Origin: Candidatus Obscuribacterales bacterium
GTDB taxonomy: Bacteria; Cyanobacteriota; Vampirovibrionia; Obscuribacterales; Obscuribacteraceae
NCBI GenBank assembly: GCA_021732085.1
Contig: JAKFVQ010000005.1
Span: 1 to 64,000 of the forward strand
Direction of reading: 5' to 3'
DNA: 64,000 bases
The stretch's first letter is position 1. Every line of letters starts with the position of its first letter. Of this stretch, positions 1 to 8,031 are shown in pieces. Below the pieces are notes generated by a model, which did no database searches, was not told the origin of the DNA, and worked only from the letters and a program-made list of their open reading frames with translations. Position numbers and translations under genes: made by a program.

Positions 1-27
1 TGATTTTAGGCTCATCTTTTTCTTCAT
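1..27 (-). CDS. 5' end of a gene running off the left edge
   Basis: On the minus strand an ATG at 27-25 opens a frame reading MKKKMSLKS to the window edge. A purine-rich GGGGAG lies about 4 nt upstream of this ATG; a second ATG four codons in has AAGGA better spaced. The lysine-rich start resembles the n-region of a signal peptide, but only nine codons are visible, so neither the product nor the start choice can be settled. The upstream region carries the 35-bp direct repeat described separately. Confidence 0.35.
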
Positions 28-59
28 CCTTCTCCCCTAAGACCGACGTCCCAGGAGAA

Positions 60-119
60 TTGTCAGGGTAAGATTTTTGATGAGGCAACAGGTGTTGTCA
101 GGCTCAGATTTTTGATGAG
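60..119. repeat. Two-copy 35-bp direct repeat
   Basis: The block TTGTCAGG, three variable bases, then AGATTTTTGATGAG occurs at 60-84 and again at 95-119, a period of 35 bp. It lies just upstream of the gene starting at 27 on the minus strand. Direct repeats at a fixed spacing in front of a gene are typical of paired regulator sites, but no regulator can be named from the sequence. Confidence 0.6.
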
Positions 120-141
120 TCTATGCGAAGTGCATGTGCGC

Positions 142-246
142 TTTTCCTCACCATGACAACGCGGGACTAGCGAAACCAATTTGCCGTCTTTGCAGTGTTT
201 ACAGGCAAATTGAACAAATATTGCGGGGATGTCATGGTGAGGAAAA
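142..246. repeat. 105-bp element with perfect 17-bp inverted ends
   Basis: TTTTCCTCACCATGACA at 142-158 is repeated exactly in inverted orientation at 230-246. A second, nested perfect inverted repeat, AATTTGCC at 178-185 with GGCAAATT at 204-211, sits inside. There is no credible coding frame across it and no clear target-site duplication. It could be a small non-autonomous mobile element (MITE-like) or a structured transcript. Confidence 0.55.
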
Positions 247-300
247 TCACCAAAAATCAACGGACCGCGAAAGATGCTGCCTGTTATTCCGTCCTTTAAT

Positions 301-1416
301 CTACGCTTGTGTATCCCGATGCAAGCGGGCGACGCACGATGACCGAATCTCGCGAGCCCGAATATCCATTTTATTCGCCAGTTGCGGCCGCTTCGTCTTA
401 CGCAGCAGCGCAGCGTAAGTTTCTACGCAAGCAGCCACTGATGGATGTTCAACTCCGTGGCAACGAACGCGTGTTTTCATCGCTTGTTTTACTAGGGGCT
501 CGGCATCAGAATACTTTCTCAACGACAAGTACATGTTGCCCAGGTTCAGTGCCAGGCGTGCCAACTCCGCATCTGCCTTGTCGTAGAAAAGTTCGCGAAT
601 GGCGATCGCTCTTTTGTAAATAGACTCTGCTTGTTTGAACTTCTTTTGTCCACGCATAAATTCAGCAAGCGAAGTAAGGGTGTCGGCCGCTTTTGGATTA
701 TGCGGCCAGAACGAATCCTCGCATTCAAGCATAGTGCAAGCTACTAGCTCATGCGCCTCTTTAAGCCTCTGCTGACCGAAATAGATATTGATGATTTCTG
801 CGAGGCTGAGGTAATCAACCATATAACCAATTGCGCATTTGTCTTTTATGATTTCTGCTGCGCGATCCGCGAAGTCTTTTGATGTGTTTCCATCATCTTG
901 CACGGAATTGATCACCGCCAAAGAGATCAAACAGAAGGCTGATTGATAGCTGGTCTGCTGCCCATTTCTTTGATAAATATTCAACAGCTTCAATAGGTTG
1001 TCTTCTGCTTGTTGTAATTCATTTATTGATAAATAAAAGTAGATCCTGCAGCGGATGGCTTGTGAAACGCTTTCTTCACTTGCATCTTTATCGCATTCAA
1101 TAGCCTCAACTGCTCGATGAAAGAGTTCCTCCGCCTCATCTGTTCTATTCAAAATCAGGCAAAGCCAGGCGAGCTTTTGCGTAGCTAGCTTCACGCGTTC
1201 GCACGAACGTGGCGATTCTGCTTCTGTCACTTCCAGAGCGCGACGAAATAGTGCCTCAGCTCGTTGATAGTTTTTGGTTAGCAAATGGTGTTCCGCGCAC
1301 AAGTTGAGCGCTGGAAGGATTGCGGGGTCATTGGGTCCGAGTTGTCCTTCGGCTTCCTCTAGCTGCCTTTCAAGAAGTGCAGCACGTTCATCTTGCCAAA
1401 CTGGTCGTTCGTTCAT
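301..1416 (-). CDS. TPR-repeat protein
   Basis: This is a 371-residue protein made almost wholly of helical TPR motifs, for example RAEALFRRALEVTE near the N-terminus and AELARLALNLGNMYLSLRKY near the C-terminus. The pattern is of the tandem kinesin-light-chain-like type, probably a protein-interaction scaffold. There is no signal peptide or membrane segment from the chosen ATG at 1416 (MNERPVWQ). The frame stays open 61 codons further upstream, but that part is low-quality sequence and has no TPR character. No strong ribosome site marks the start. It is monocistronic as far as visible, and its partner is unknown. Confidence 0.75.
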   Translation of the reverse strand: MNERPVWQDERAALLERQLEEAEGQLGPNDPAILPALNLCAEHHLLTKNYQRAEALFRRALEVTEAESPRSCERVKLATQKLAWLCLILNRTDEAEELFHRAVEAIECDKDASEESVSQAIRCRIYFYLSINELQQAEDNLLKLLNIYQRNGQQTSYQSAFCLISLAVINSVQDDGNTSKDFADRAAEIIKDKCAIGYMVDYLSLAEIINIYFGQQRLKEAHELVACTMLECEDSFWPHNPKAADTLTSLAEFMRGQKKFKQAESIYKRAIAIRELFYDKADAELARLALNLGNMYLSLRKYSDAEPLVKQAMKTRVRCHGVEHPSVAACVETYAALLRKTKRPQLANKMDIRAREIRSSCVARLHRDTQA

Positions 1417-1793
1417 CTTTGCAGGTCTATATAAAGGGATGCCTGTCAGATTATTATACTCGTGTTCGACCGTACACGACTCTTGTATTCGTTTCGCTGC
1501 AAACGGTGTGCTTGGCTTCGTTATATGGGGGGGCCGGCCTTCAGCCCGCTGCAAAGCAGGTAGCAAGCATACATTGCCAATCTGCATGCACGATTGCATT
1601 TACTTTTGGCACACGTCGTATTGCTTAGCATCGCCTGCAGAGCCGTTTCGCTATGGGAATCAATTGATCTCCAAAGGCGATGTTGCCGGAAATTGTTGAT
1701 ATTGGTTGTCCCACAGTATTCATAGCCCAAGGTCTAAAGGAACAACCGCCTGAAAAGCCAGTCTCATCCTGGAACTACAGGAGGATCAATAAT
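1417..1793. other. Intergenic region between divergent genes
   Basis: These 377 bases hold the 5' regions of the TPR gene and of the small exported protein gene. There is a GC-rich patch around 1530-1570 (GGGGGGGCCGGCC followed by CAGCCCGCTGC) of possible repeat origin. I see no gene, terminator or convincing promoter. Confidence 0.4.
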
Positions 1794-2153
1794 ATGTTTT
1801 TGAGAACCGCAACTTTAACAGCCTGTTTAGCAGCTACGTTGGGCACTGTAATGCTTCCAGCGGAAGCACAATATCATGGTGGAGACTGGAGATATAGAGA
1901 CGGATTCTATAACCGCCGCTTTGACAGCAACTGGTCTAACCGACGAGGACAGTATCGTCGCCATTGGAATCGCATGAGCTCATATCGTCGCCGCATGTTG
2001 GACAATCAACTACGTGCGCAGTGGATGCAGTATCAGCCTGGCTGGCGAGGCAACTTGTCTTGGAACACCTACAACGATCCGGCATTCTTCGATTATATGT
2101 ATCGTTCGAATCCTGGTCTAATGACCACGCTCAGAACATATCTCGGCTTCTAA
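1794..2153 (+). CDS. Small exported Arg/Tyr/Trp-rich protein
   Basis: A 119-residue protein with a clear signal peptide (MFLRTATLTACLAATLGTVM, cleavage near PAEA-Q). The mature part of about 94 residues is rich in Arg, Tyr, Trp and Asn (NRRFDSNWSNRRGQYRRHW). The start at 1794 is set by a perfect AGGAGG at 1779-1784 with 9-nt spacing. A stem-loop terminator follows the stop. I do not recognise the family; the composition suggests a basic periplasmic or surface protein, but no function can be given. Confidence 0.8.
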   Translation: MFLRTATLTACLAATLGTVMLPAEAQYHGGDWRYRDGFYNRRFDSNWSNRRGQYRRHWNRMSSYRRRMLDNQLRAQWMQYQPGWRGNLSWNTYNDPAFFDYMYRSNPGLMTTLRTYLGF

Positions 2154-2173
2154 CACAGAGTCGCCGAATGATT

Positions 2174-2212
2174 AAAGGCGCTGGCAATGAAAATTGTCGG
2201 CGCCTTTTCTTA
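2174..2212 (+). terminator. Rho-independent terminator
   Basis: AAAGGCGC at 2174-2181 pairs perfectly with GCGCCTTT at 2200-2207, followed by TCTT. It lies 20 nt after the stop of the small exported protein gene. Confidence 0.75.
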
Positions 2213-2291
2213 GTGTAGCCTTATCTCTGCTAATGATTTTAGTTTCGGCAAAGCTAGTGCGACCTGGGGCGCAGGGATTTTGCCTACTTGG

Positions 2292-3524
2292 CTAATTACG
2301 CTTCCGAGATTGCTCCTCATACTTGTTCATCACGAGCTGATGCGCTTCTTTTACCGAGATATTCTTCTGCGTTGCAAGGTTGGCAATATCATCGAATTCG
2401 GGATGAACGTTTAGTAAATTGCCTTGCCGATCCGTTGCGATTTTTACGCGAACAACATTTGAGCTATCGATAGATACGTCCACGAAACTGCGCTCAGCGA
2501 CTAGCCTGGACATGAATTGAACGCGCGCGCCGATGGTAGTTGTGTGTGTCAAAACGAGCTCTTGAATTTGAACTGCGTTTAGCGGGGTGCAAATTACACT
2601 GAGTGTATGTCCGCTTCTTCCCTTCTTCATTGTGCAAGGCGTGACGCTCACGTCCAAAGCGCCGGACTGCCAGAGTTGTTCTACCGCATAGGCGATTGCT
2701 TGCGGCGATTGATCGTCAATGTTTGCTTCAACGACTGCAATATCTTCTTCCTTAAATCGCAGGGATGATCTTGCTTCTCTCGCTTCGCCGACCAGTACTC
2801 TGCAAACATTTGGCCAGAATTTCGAGTCCTTATTTCCAGCCCCGGCACCAGTCCCGAGCACTTTTGAGAATCCGCTTTGCCCGCCCCAGCTATCCGCTAT
2901 TTCGCAAAGAATTGCCGCTCCCGTTGGAGTAAGGCATTCATAAGGGATCTGAAAATCTGATGTTGCTGCTTGTACATCTGTGATCAACTTCTGCACCGCG
3001 GGCGCTGGGACAGGTAAATTTCCGTGTTGTGTTAGAACTGTGCCACTTCCTAATGGAACCGCCGATACCGTTGCTCGTTCAATTCTGCAATAGTCATAAG
3101 CGATTGCGAAACCTACAATATCTACAATTGAATCAACTGCGCCCACTTCATGGAAGTGAACCTCCTCAATAGGAATGCCGTGTACATAAGCTTCTGCCGA
3201 GCCTAACCTTTGAAAGATTCTCTTCGCAAGATCCTTTGCACCAGCGGAAATATCAGAGCGGTCGATCATTTCCAAAATTTCCGACAGATGCCGTTCGTCC
3301 GTTTGCGGTTCCTGCAACACGATATCAATTTTGTTAGCTTGCAATGAGCAACGCTCGACTTTTGACGTCGCTACCGCAAAAGACCCCGCAGGCAGCGCAA
3401 TCTTATTAACTGCATCAAGCCAGCTCGCATAATCAATCAATCCAGTATCAAGCATCGCTCCCAGCAACATATCGCCGGCCGCACCAAACTGACAATCAAA
3501 ATGCGCTATTCTTTTCACTTTCAT
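2292..3524 (-). CDS. larC: LarC-type nickel-pincer cofactor biosynthesis protein
   Basis: About 410 residues, colinear with LarC, the CTP-dependent cyclometallase that inserts nickel into pyridinium-dithiocarboxylate mononucleotide to complete the lactate-racemase cofactor. Visible family signatures are HFDCQFGAAGDMLLGAML at the N-terminus, EVHFHEVGAVDSIVDIVG in the middle and VEANIDDQSPQAIAY followed by PCTMKKGRSGHTLSVI in the C-terminal half. The gene is a single uninterrupted frame, unlike lactobacilli where larC is split and needs frameshifting. The ATG at 3524 is preferred; a GTG five codons upstream is possible, and neither has a good ribosome site. No larB, larE or larA homologue is adjacent. 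Confidence 0.9.
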   Translation of the reverse strand: MKVKRIAHFDCQFGAAGDMLLGAMLDTGLIDYASWLDAVNKIALPAGSFAVATSKVERCSLQANKIDIVLQEPQTDERHLSEILEMIDRSDISAGAKDLAKRIFQRLGSAEAYVHGIPIEEVHFHEVGAVDSIVDIVGFAIAYDYCRIERATVSAVPLGSGTVLTQHGNLPVPAPAVQKLITDVQAATSDFQIPYECLTPTGAAILCEIADSWGGQSGFSKVLGTGAGAGNKDSKFWPNVCRVLVGEAREARSSLRFKEEDIAVVEANIDDQSPQAIAYAVEQLWQSGALDVSVTPCTMKKGRSGHTLSVICTPLNAVQIQELVLTHTTTIGARVQFMSRLVAERSFVDVSIDSSNVVRVKIATDRQGNLLNVHPEFDDIANLATQKNISVKEAHQLVMNKYEEQSRKRN

Positions 3525-3573
3525 CTCACTGAGCGTCACGCAATAGTATCAAACTGGACGTTCAATAGATCAA

Positions 3574-4209
3574 TTATTTTCGCGGCGGAAGGCTGATTTC
3601 TGGGAGCGTTGTCTCGCCAGAAATAGTTATCTCGTGTTGGTATAAGGGCGAAAGTTTTGGATAGCGGTCATTGCGGATTTCGATTACTTTTTTGCCTGGG
3701 GTAAGCAAGAGTGAAAATGTTCCGTCGCCTTTGGTTGTTGTGTAGCCGCCACCGTGTATGGTGTCTGTATGTCCAGCGCTTTCGTGTGCATTGAACTTGA
3801 TATCAATGCCTTTTAGGGGCTGTCCTTCAGATGTGATGTGCCCGGACACTTTAAAACCCTGATGGAGTTGCACGATGAAGTGCTTCGAAAGCTCTCCTTT
3901 GACATTGCCATAATGGGCCGGGCTTAAAGCTAGCTTTCCTGGTGGCAAGACATCGAAAGCCAAAGTTTTGCAAGGCGTGTGCTCGACTTCGAATTCGCCC
4001 AAATTATTCGATTTACCTGTGTGGTACTCATCGTGGTCTTCGTCATGCACTACAATCTTGGCGCCATTGACCGGATGACCTTTGGGGTCCATCACTTTTC
4101 CCTTGAGAAAGTGCGATTCTTCCTCCTCCCGCTCCGCATAACTGGGCAGCAGTGAAATAAGCGAAATACTGGCGAAAAGAAGGAATAGAACAGGACGATT
4201 TTTGACCAT
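3574..4209 (-). CDS. Exported protein with carboxypeptidase-regulatory-like domains
   Basis: A 211-residue protein with a signal peptide (MVKNRPVLFLLFASISLISL, cleavage near SYA-E). Two beta-sandwich modules follow, like carboxypeptidase regulatory domains: FLKGKVMDPKGHPVNGAKI, then GFKVSGHITSEGQPLKGIDI. Both contain the G-V/H-x-D/S-x-x-G-x-P-L/V-x-G-A/I pattern. The middle is His/Asp-rich (VHDEDHDEYH). It is likely a periplasmic or surface-bound structural protein. The frame is open 17 codons upstream of 4209, but only from this ATG does the signal peptide sit at the N-terminus. It lies 34 bp downstream of larC's start on the same strand. Confidence 0.8.
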   Translation of the reverse strand: MVKNRPVLFLLFASISLISLLPSYAEREEEESHFLKGKVMDPKGHPVNGAKIVVHDEDHDEYHTGKSNNLGEFEVEHTPCKTLAFDVLPPGKLALSPAHYGNVKGELSKHFIVQLHQGFKVSGHITSEGQPLKGIDIKFNAHESAGHTDTIHGGGYTTTKGDGTFSLLLTPGKKVIEIRNDRYPKLSPLYQHEITISGETTLPEISLPPRK

Positions 4210-4315
4210 GAAGAGCTGTTCCGCAGGGTGCTTCGTTAAATATACAACGTAACGTTGCAATCTGCTACCGGAAGGACTCTTCTTCTATTTATAAGACTGA
4301 TGACTGAAAGTCAGC

Positions 4316-4756
4316 TTAATCGAATTCGCCAATTCGCTTTAGGAGTTCAGTTCTGTCTTGAATAATTCTGATTCGCTCTTTTACGCCCGCGGCTGGATCG
4401 ATGTTCTCCGAATTGTCGTACAGATAGTCCATCATCTCGGTTTGTGATTTGTAGAATGTTTTCCAGTCTTCTTGCGATTTTTGCAACTTTGACTTCAATG
4501 GTTCTGCATAGTTATCCTCTACTTGTTTGAACGTTTCATCCAAGTCTTTTTCGGCTTTATCCAAACGCATTTGCGCGCAAGCCTTGGATTCCATGAAGCC
4601 TTCTTCGGTACCATCGTCAGGGGTGCAGCTGTCCTTGGTCACTGTATTGTTATTTTCAATTTTCAACTGAGGCATTGCATCTGCGAATAGGCGCGAAGAG
4701 GCATCCTTATTGCTCATCTCCGCCGGACTGCTGTCGCGTTCCAATTGGTTTAACAT
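4316..4756 (-). CDS. Small LprI-like (DUF1311-like) protein
   Basis: A 146-residue soluble protein. Residues about 58-110 (ACAQMRLDKAEKDLDETFKQ, then LKSKLQKSQEDWKTFYKSQT) show the pattern of the lysozyme-inhibitor LprI N-terminal domain: Cys, an amphipathic helix, then SQ-x-x-W. Unlike typical family members it has no signal peptide and lacks the second cysteine. The N-terminal 55 residues are acidic and probably disordered. A GGGAG site 9 nt upstream fixes the start. Family assignment is by pattern only. Confidence 0.65.
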   Translation of the reverse strand: MLNQLERDSSPAEMSNKDASSRLFADAMPQLKIENNNTVTKDSCTPDDGTEEGFMESKACAQMRLDKAEKDLDETFKQVEDNYAEPLKSKLQKSQEDWKTFYKSQTEMMDYLYDNSENIDPAAGVKERIRIIQDRTELLKRIGEFD

Positions 4757-4987
4757 GGCTAATTCTCCCAGTAAATTCGCCCCTGAATTACAAACATCTT
4801 CTGGGAATGGTCGAAGGGATGGCAGGGGAGACTTAGCGGTGGATGACTGCTAATCCTCACAGTCCACATTTTATGTCTCTGGGAAAAGCTTAATGCCAAT
4901 GCTTTCAAGCCATTCGCGTTAAACTCGGTGCTCTGGGAGAAACCACACTTACGCGATTTGCTTGTAACGGATTATGCGAGCGGTCAA

Positions 4988-6049
4988 TTATTTGGAACAC
5001 TGCTGGAGAAATGTGGTGCAAAACTTCCAGTAAGCGGAAACGCTTTCAACATGCGAACGTGGATCGGTGAACTCATCAAGTAGCCAGCGCATAATCACGA
5101 TCTGCGCGTATTCCATGTAGCTATCAAGCAGCTTCATTTTCGATCCTGTCATGCGCGCGTATCTGCTGTATCCATCGAGGAAAAATTCCATTCGCTGAGA
5201 ACTTATTGGAGCGTCATGAGCGCTGACAGGAAAATCGAAACAGAATAGAAAGAGGGCGTAACTCAAATCATATAAAGGGCTGCCTATGCAGGCGTACTCC
5301 CAGTCGCATACGAGTTTTACGCCAGCGGGGGAAAAGATGACATTGCTTGAGTGGAAGTCACCATGATTTACAACCAGTGCGCTCTTCTGTTCAAGAGCCG
5401 CAAGTTCAGTGCATAAGAAAGCGGCGCGTTTCGTAATTTGCTCTGAATGCGAAAGTACTTTTTGTAAGGCTTCAAGCGCTGCTGCTGGGACCTCGCTAAG
5501 CTTTTCTGCGTCGTCCTCGCAAGCATCTAAGTAAGCTTTGACGTCAGCAATACTTTTGTTTAGCCGTCCTGGTTCCGATTCGATCATTGATTTGACCGTA
5601 AGCGTCTTGCCTTCAGAATAGAGCTGTTCTGCGATGTGATTCGATCTGGAATGCAATGCTCCTAGTGTTTCTCCAGCTTTGCTGCAATGAACATTGCTGC
5701 AATCGAATTCAAGCCAATCATAGTGAACATCAGCCGGGATGAAAGATTGGCAAGTCCAATATTTTTTGTCGTGATTGATGCACCATTCGCCATCGATGCT
5801 TCGTTTGAATGTTGGTGTGAACGTCAGTTCAGCCGCTTGCAGCGCTCTGCACAGTTCGACCTGTTCACTTTCGTCTTTATCGCTGAACTTTATGAAGAGT
5901 CTTTCCGTTGAGGTGGTTCTTTCTTTAATGTCCACCAGGAAAATGTGCGGAAAGCGAAGCCTCGTCACCGATAGAGGGGTGTAGCCGAACTTTTCTGCGA
6001 CAGCCTCGATGACTTTTAAGGAGTCCAAACTGCGGACAATTCTTAGCAC
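4988..6049 (-). CDS. Aminoglycoside phosphotransferase-family kinase
   Basis: A 353-residue APH/choline-kinase-fold enzyme. The catalytic loop is VVNHGDFHSSNVIF (Brenner motif H-G-D-x-x-x-x-N) and the metal-binding segment is LVCDWEYACIGSPLYDLSYA. Such enzymes transfer phosphate from ATP to small hydroxyl or amine substrates; the substrate cannot be predicted here. A GTG at 6049 is the start, supported by AAGAGG 8 nt upstream. It is divergent from dusB with a short shared intergenic region. There is no evidence that it confers resistance. Confidence 0.85.
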   Translation of the reverse strand: MLRIVRSLDSLKVIEAVAEKFGYTPLSVTRLRFPHIFLVDIKERTTSTERLFIKFSDKDESEQVELCRALQAAELTFTPTFKRSIDGEWCINHDKKYWTCQSFIPADVHYDWLEFDCSNVHCSKAGETLGALHSRSNHIAEQLYSEGKTLTVKSMIESEPGRLNKSIADVKAYLDACEDDAEKLSEVPAAALEALQKVLSHSEQITKRAAFLCTELAALEQKSALVVNHGDFHSSNVIFSPAGVKLVCDWEYACIGSPLYDLSYALFLFCFDFPVSAHDAPISSQRMEFFLDGYSRYARMTGSKMKLLDSYMEYAQIVIMRWLLDEFTDPRSHVESVSAYWKFCTTFLQQCSK

Positions 6050-6126
6050 GGACTCGACCTCTTGATTATCTATGGACTAAAATGGAGTTTCGGACTAGCG
6101 CCGCAGGACAGTATAGAGGCAAACTA

Positions 6127-7242
6127 ATGGCAGTTCGCATTGGACCGCTATTTTTGAAGAGCAGGGTTTACGTACCGCCGATGGCAGGCGTCACGGATAT
6201 CGTTTTTCGTGACATTGTCAGGCAAGTGGACCGTGACTGCATGCTGTCTACTGAAATGGTCTCAAGCAAGGGACTGCTCTATCGCAAAGACTGCCATATC
6301 ATGGATTTGGCAGAGGATGAGCACCCCATCGGGATTCAGATTTTCGGGCACGAGCCCGAAATTATGGCTAATGCTGCGCAATTAGCTCAGGCGCGTGGAG
6401 CTGACTTCATCGACATCAACATGGGCTGCCCAGTTCCGAAGATAACGAAAGGCAAGGATGGCTGCGCCTTGATGCGTGAGCCCGAACTTGCCAGCGAAAT
6501 CATCAAGACAGTTAAGGCTGCTGTTCAAGTACCAGTCACAGTCAAGTTTAGATTAGGATGGGATGACAACACACGCAATGCCGTCGAATTCGGATTGATG
6601 GTGGAGGAAGCTGGAGCATCGCTGGTCACCGTCCACGGACGCACCAGGCAGCAGCTTTATTCAGGAAAAGCAGATTGGAGCTTCATCGCACAGGTGAAGA
6701 AGGCGCTTTCTATCCCCGTCTTCGGTAATGGGGACGTATTCGAACCCGAGGATGCGATTAAACTTCTCGAGATTGCCGGGGTCGATGGCGTCGCTGTCGC
6801 CCGTGGTTCGCTAGGCAACCCCTGGTTGATTCCCCGAATCACCAAGTACATCGACACTGGAATTCTGGATGACCCGCCGCCAGAAGTAGAGCGCCTCGTG
6901 GTGGCATTCAAGCATTGCTTGGGACTAGTTGGCTATAAGGGCTTGCGTGTCGGCACCAGCGAAAGTCGCCGTCACCTGACTCACTACACAAAAGGAATTG
7001 TAGGCGGCGCAGTCTTTCGCAACCGGCTTACTCAAATTGCTACAGTCGAAGACGCACTCAACGTGCTCTCAGATTTAGCCGAGCATGTTGATGGAAAAGA
7101 AGGTAGATACACATTCCTACTTGCTGTAGAGAATGATTATCTCGAATATTGCAAACATCCAGGCGAAGGGACACGCAATAGTAAACACGGTGTCCATGCC
7201 CCAGTTGATGTCGATGCCGTCGCGCCAGTCGCAGTACCATAA
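6127..7242 (+). CDS. dusB: tRNA-dihydrouridine synthase (DusB/NifR3 family)
   Basis: A 371-residue flavin enzyme that reduces uridines in the D-loop of tRNA. Family signatures are YVPPMAGVTDIVFRDI, DFIDINMGCPVPKITKGKDG with the catalytic Cys, VTVHGRTRQQLYSGKADW, and GNGDVFEPEDA followed by GVAVARGSLGNPWL for FMN phosphate binding. The ATG at 6127 (MAVRIGPLFLKSRVYVPPMA) matches the usual N-terminus and has AGAGG upstream; an in-frame ATG at 6082 would add an atypical 15-residue extension. The last ~45 residues diverge from the family and overlap an antisense membrane-protein frame. A weak hairpin near 7451-7465 may end the transcript. Confidence 0.92.
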   Translation: MAVRIGPLFLKSRVYVPPMAGVTDIVFRDIVRQVDRDCMLSTEMVSSKGLLYRKDCHIMDLAEDEHPIGIQIFGHEPEIMANAAQLAQARGADFIDINMGCPVPKITKGKDGCALMREPELASEIIKTVKAAVQVPVTVKFRLGWDDNTRNAVEFGLMVEEAGASLVTVHGRTRQQLYSGKADWSFIAQVKKALSIPVFGNGDVFEPEDAIKLLEIAGVDGVAVARGSLGNPWLIPRITKYIDTGILDDPPPEVERLVVAFKHCLGLVGYKGLRVGTSESRRHLTHYTKGIVGGAVFRNRLTQIATVEDALNVLSDLAEHVDGKEGRYTFLLAVENDYLEYCKHPGEGTRNSKHGVHAPVDVDAVAPVAVP

Positions 7243-7332
7243 CACCGCGTTAATAAACGGCGTGATCGTCCAGCCCATGATTCCGGCCATAAAAGCGAAT
7301 ATAAGAAGTACGGCCCAAAAGTCCACGGTCAC
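7117..7332 (-). CDS. Possible small two-helix membrane protein antisense to dusB 3' end
   Basis: About 71 residues from GTG 7332. Two hydrophobic helices (WAVLLIFAFMAGIMGW and ACPFAWMFAIFEIIILY) are separated by a Trp/Asp-rich loop (WYCDWRDGIDINWGMD). The hydrophobic pattern and residue choice look like a genuine protein. It overlaps the last 126 bases of dusB tail-to-tail, and the frame is open further upstream to 7527 without membrane character. The start is uncertain (GTG at 7332 or 7326). Either this gene or the dusB C-terminal extension may be under relaxed selection. Confidence 0.45.
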   Translation of the reverse strand: MTVDFWAVLLIFAFMAGIMGWTITPFINAVLWYCDWRDGIDINWGMDTVFTIACPFAWMFAIFEIIILYSK

Positions 7333-7448
7333 CTCGTGCTGCTGGCGGGTTAGCTTGCCGATCAAGAAGAATATTACTTCTGAAAATATACAGATGCAAT
7401 AAAGTTGAGACCTCAGGCGAGAACAATTTATGCCTTTTAATGGGAGGA

Positions 7449-7472
7449 TTCCCACTGAAGGTGGGCTTTTGG
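7449..7472 (+). terminator. Weak stem-loop, possible dusB terminator
   Basis: CCCAC at 7451-7455 pairs with GTGGG at 7461-7465 and is followed by CTTTT. The stem is only 5 bp, so the call is tentative. Confidence 0.3.
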
Positions 7473-7546
7473 TTTCAAAGTGTGGAGTTTTGCCTTGTAG
7501 GGAAGCCTCTTCTAACTCTACTCGCACCGAAGCGAAGGGCTCGCTC

Positions 7547-7720
7547 CTAAGTTCTCGCTAACTTTTGGCTCAGTCGTAAATGTCTCTGGGTCGGATTCGG
7601 AGTTTGCCTAGAGCCTGCTTGAGCCTTCTTCTTCTTCTTTTCGATCTGTTTCAGGTAGTCCTTGAAGGTAAATGGACTTTTGCTCTGATAGCGGAATTCC
7701 TGATTAGAAGGACGGTCCAA
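7547..7720 (-). CDS. Possible short basic protein or gene remnant
   Basis: On the minus strand a frame is open from a stop near 7762 to TAG at 7547, containing LDRPSNQEFRYQSKSPF, then a KKKKK run and SRQTPNPTQRH. The first part has protein-like composition. The only candidate start is TTG at 7720 and it has no ribosome site, so this may be a relic of a longer gene. The surrounding 7333-8031 region otherwise shows nothing beyond the 5' region of the gene at 8032. Confidence 0.2.
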   Translation of the reverse strand: MDRPSNQEFRYQSKSPFTFKDYLKQIEKKKKKAQAGSRQTPNPTQRHLRLSQKLART

Positions 7721-8031
7721 TGCCAGTCTTCGTTTTGCACCGCCTGCGGTGCGGACTGTCTAAGCATATGAGAGATTATTGCGCCGGAACAAGATATCAC
7801 AGTTTTGTAGTGCTGACCCTATTGTCCCTAAAAATTACGTGTTAGCCAAGTCGAGAACAACTACTCATTTGTGCACGAGGTTCACGTTGCTATTACCCGA
7901 GCTTGAATGTCTGATCCTGTTATTTGCATCAGAGAATACTCCGCGCAACTGAGCGGGTTCGCACATGGTTTTGCCTCGTCTGTTTTTGCAAAATAGGAAA
8001 CAAGAGGAAGGACGCTTTAGGAGATCAAATC

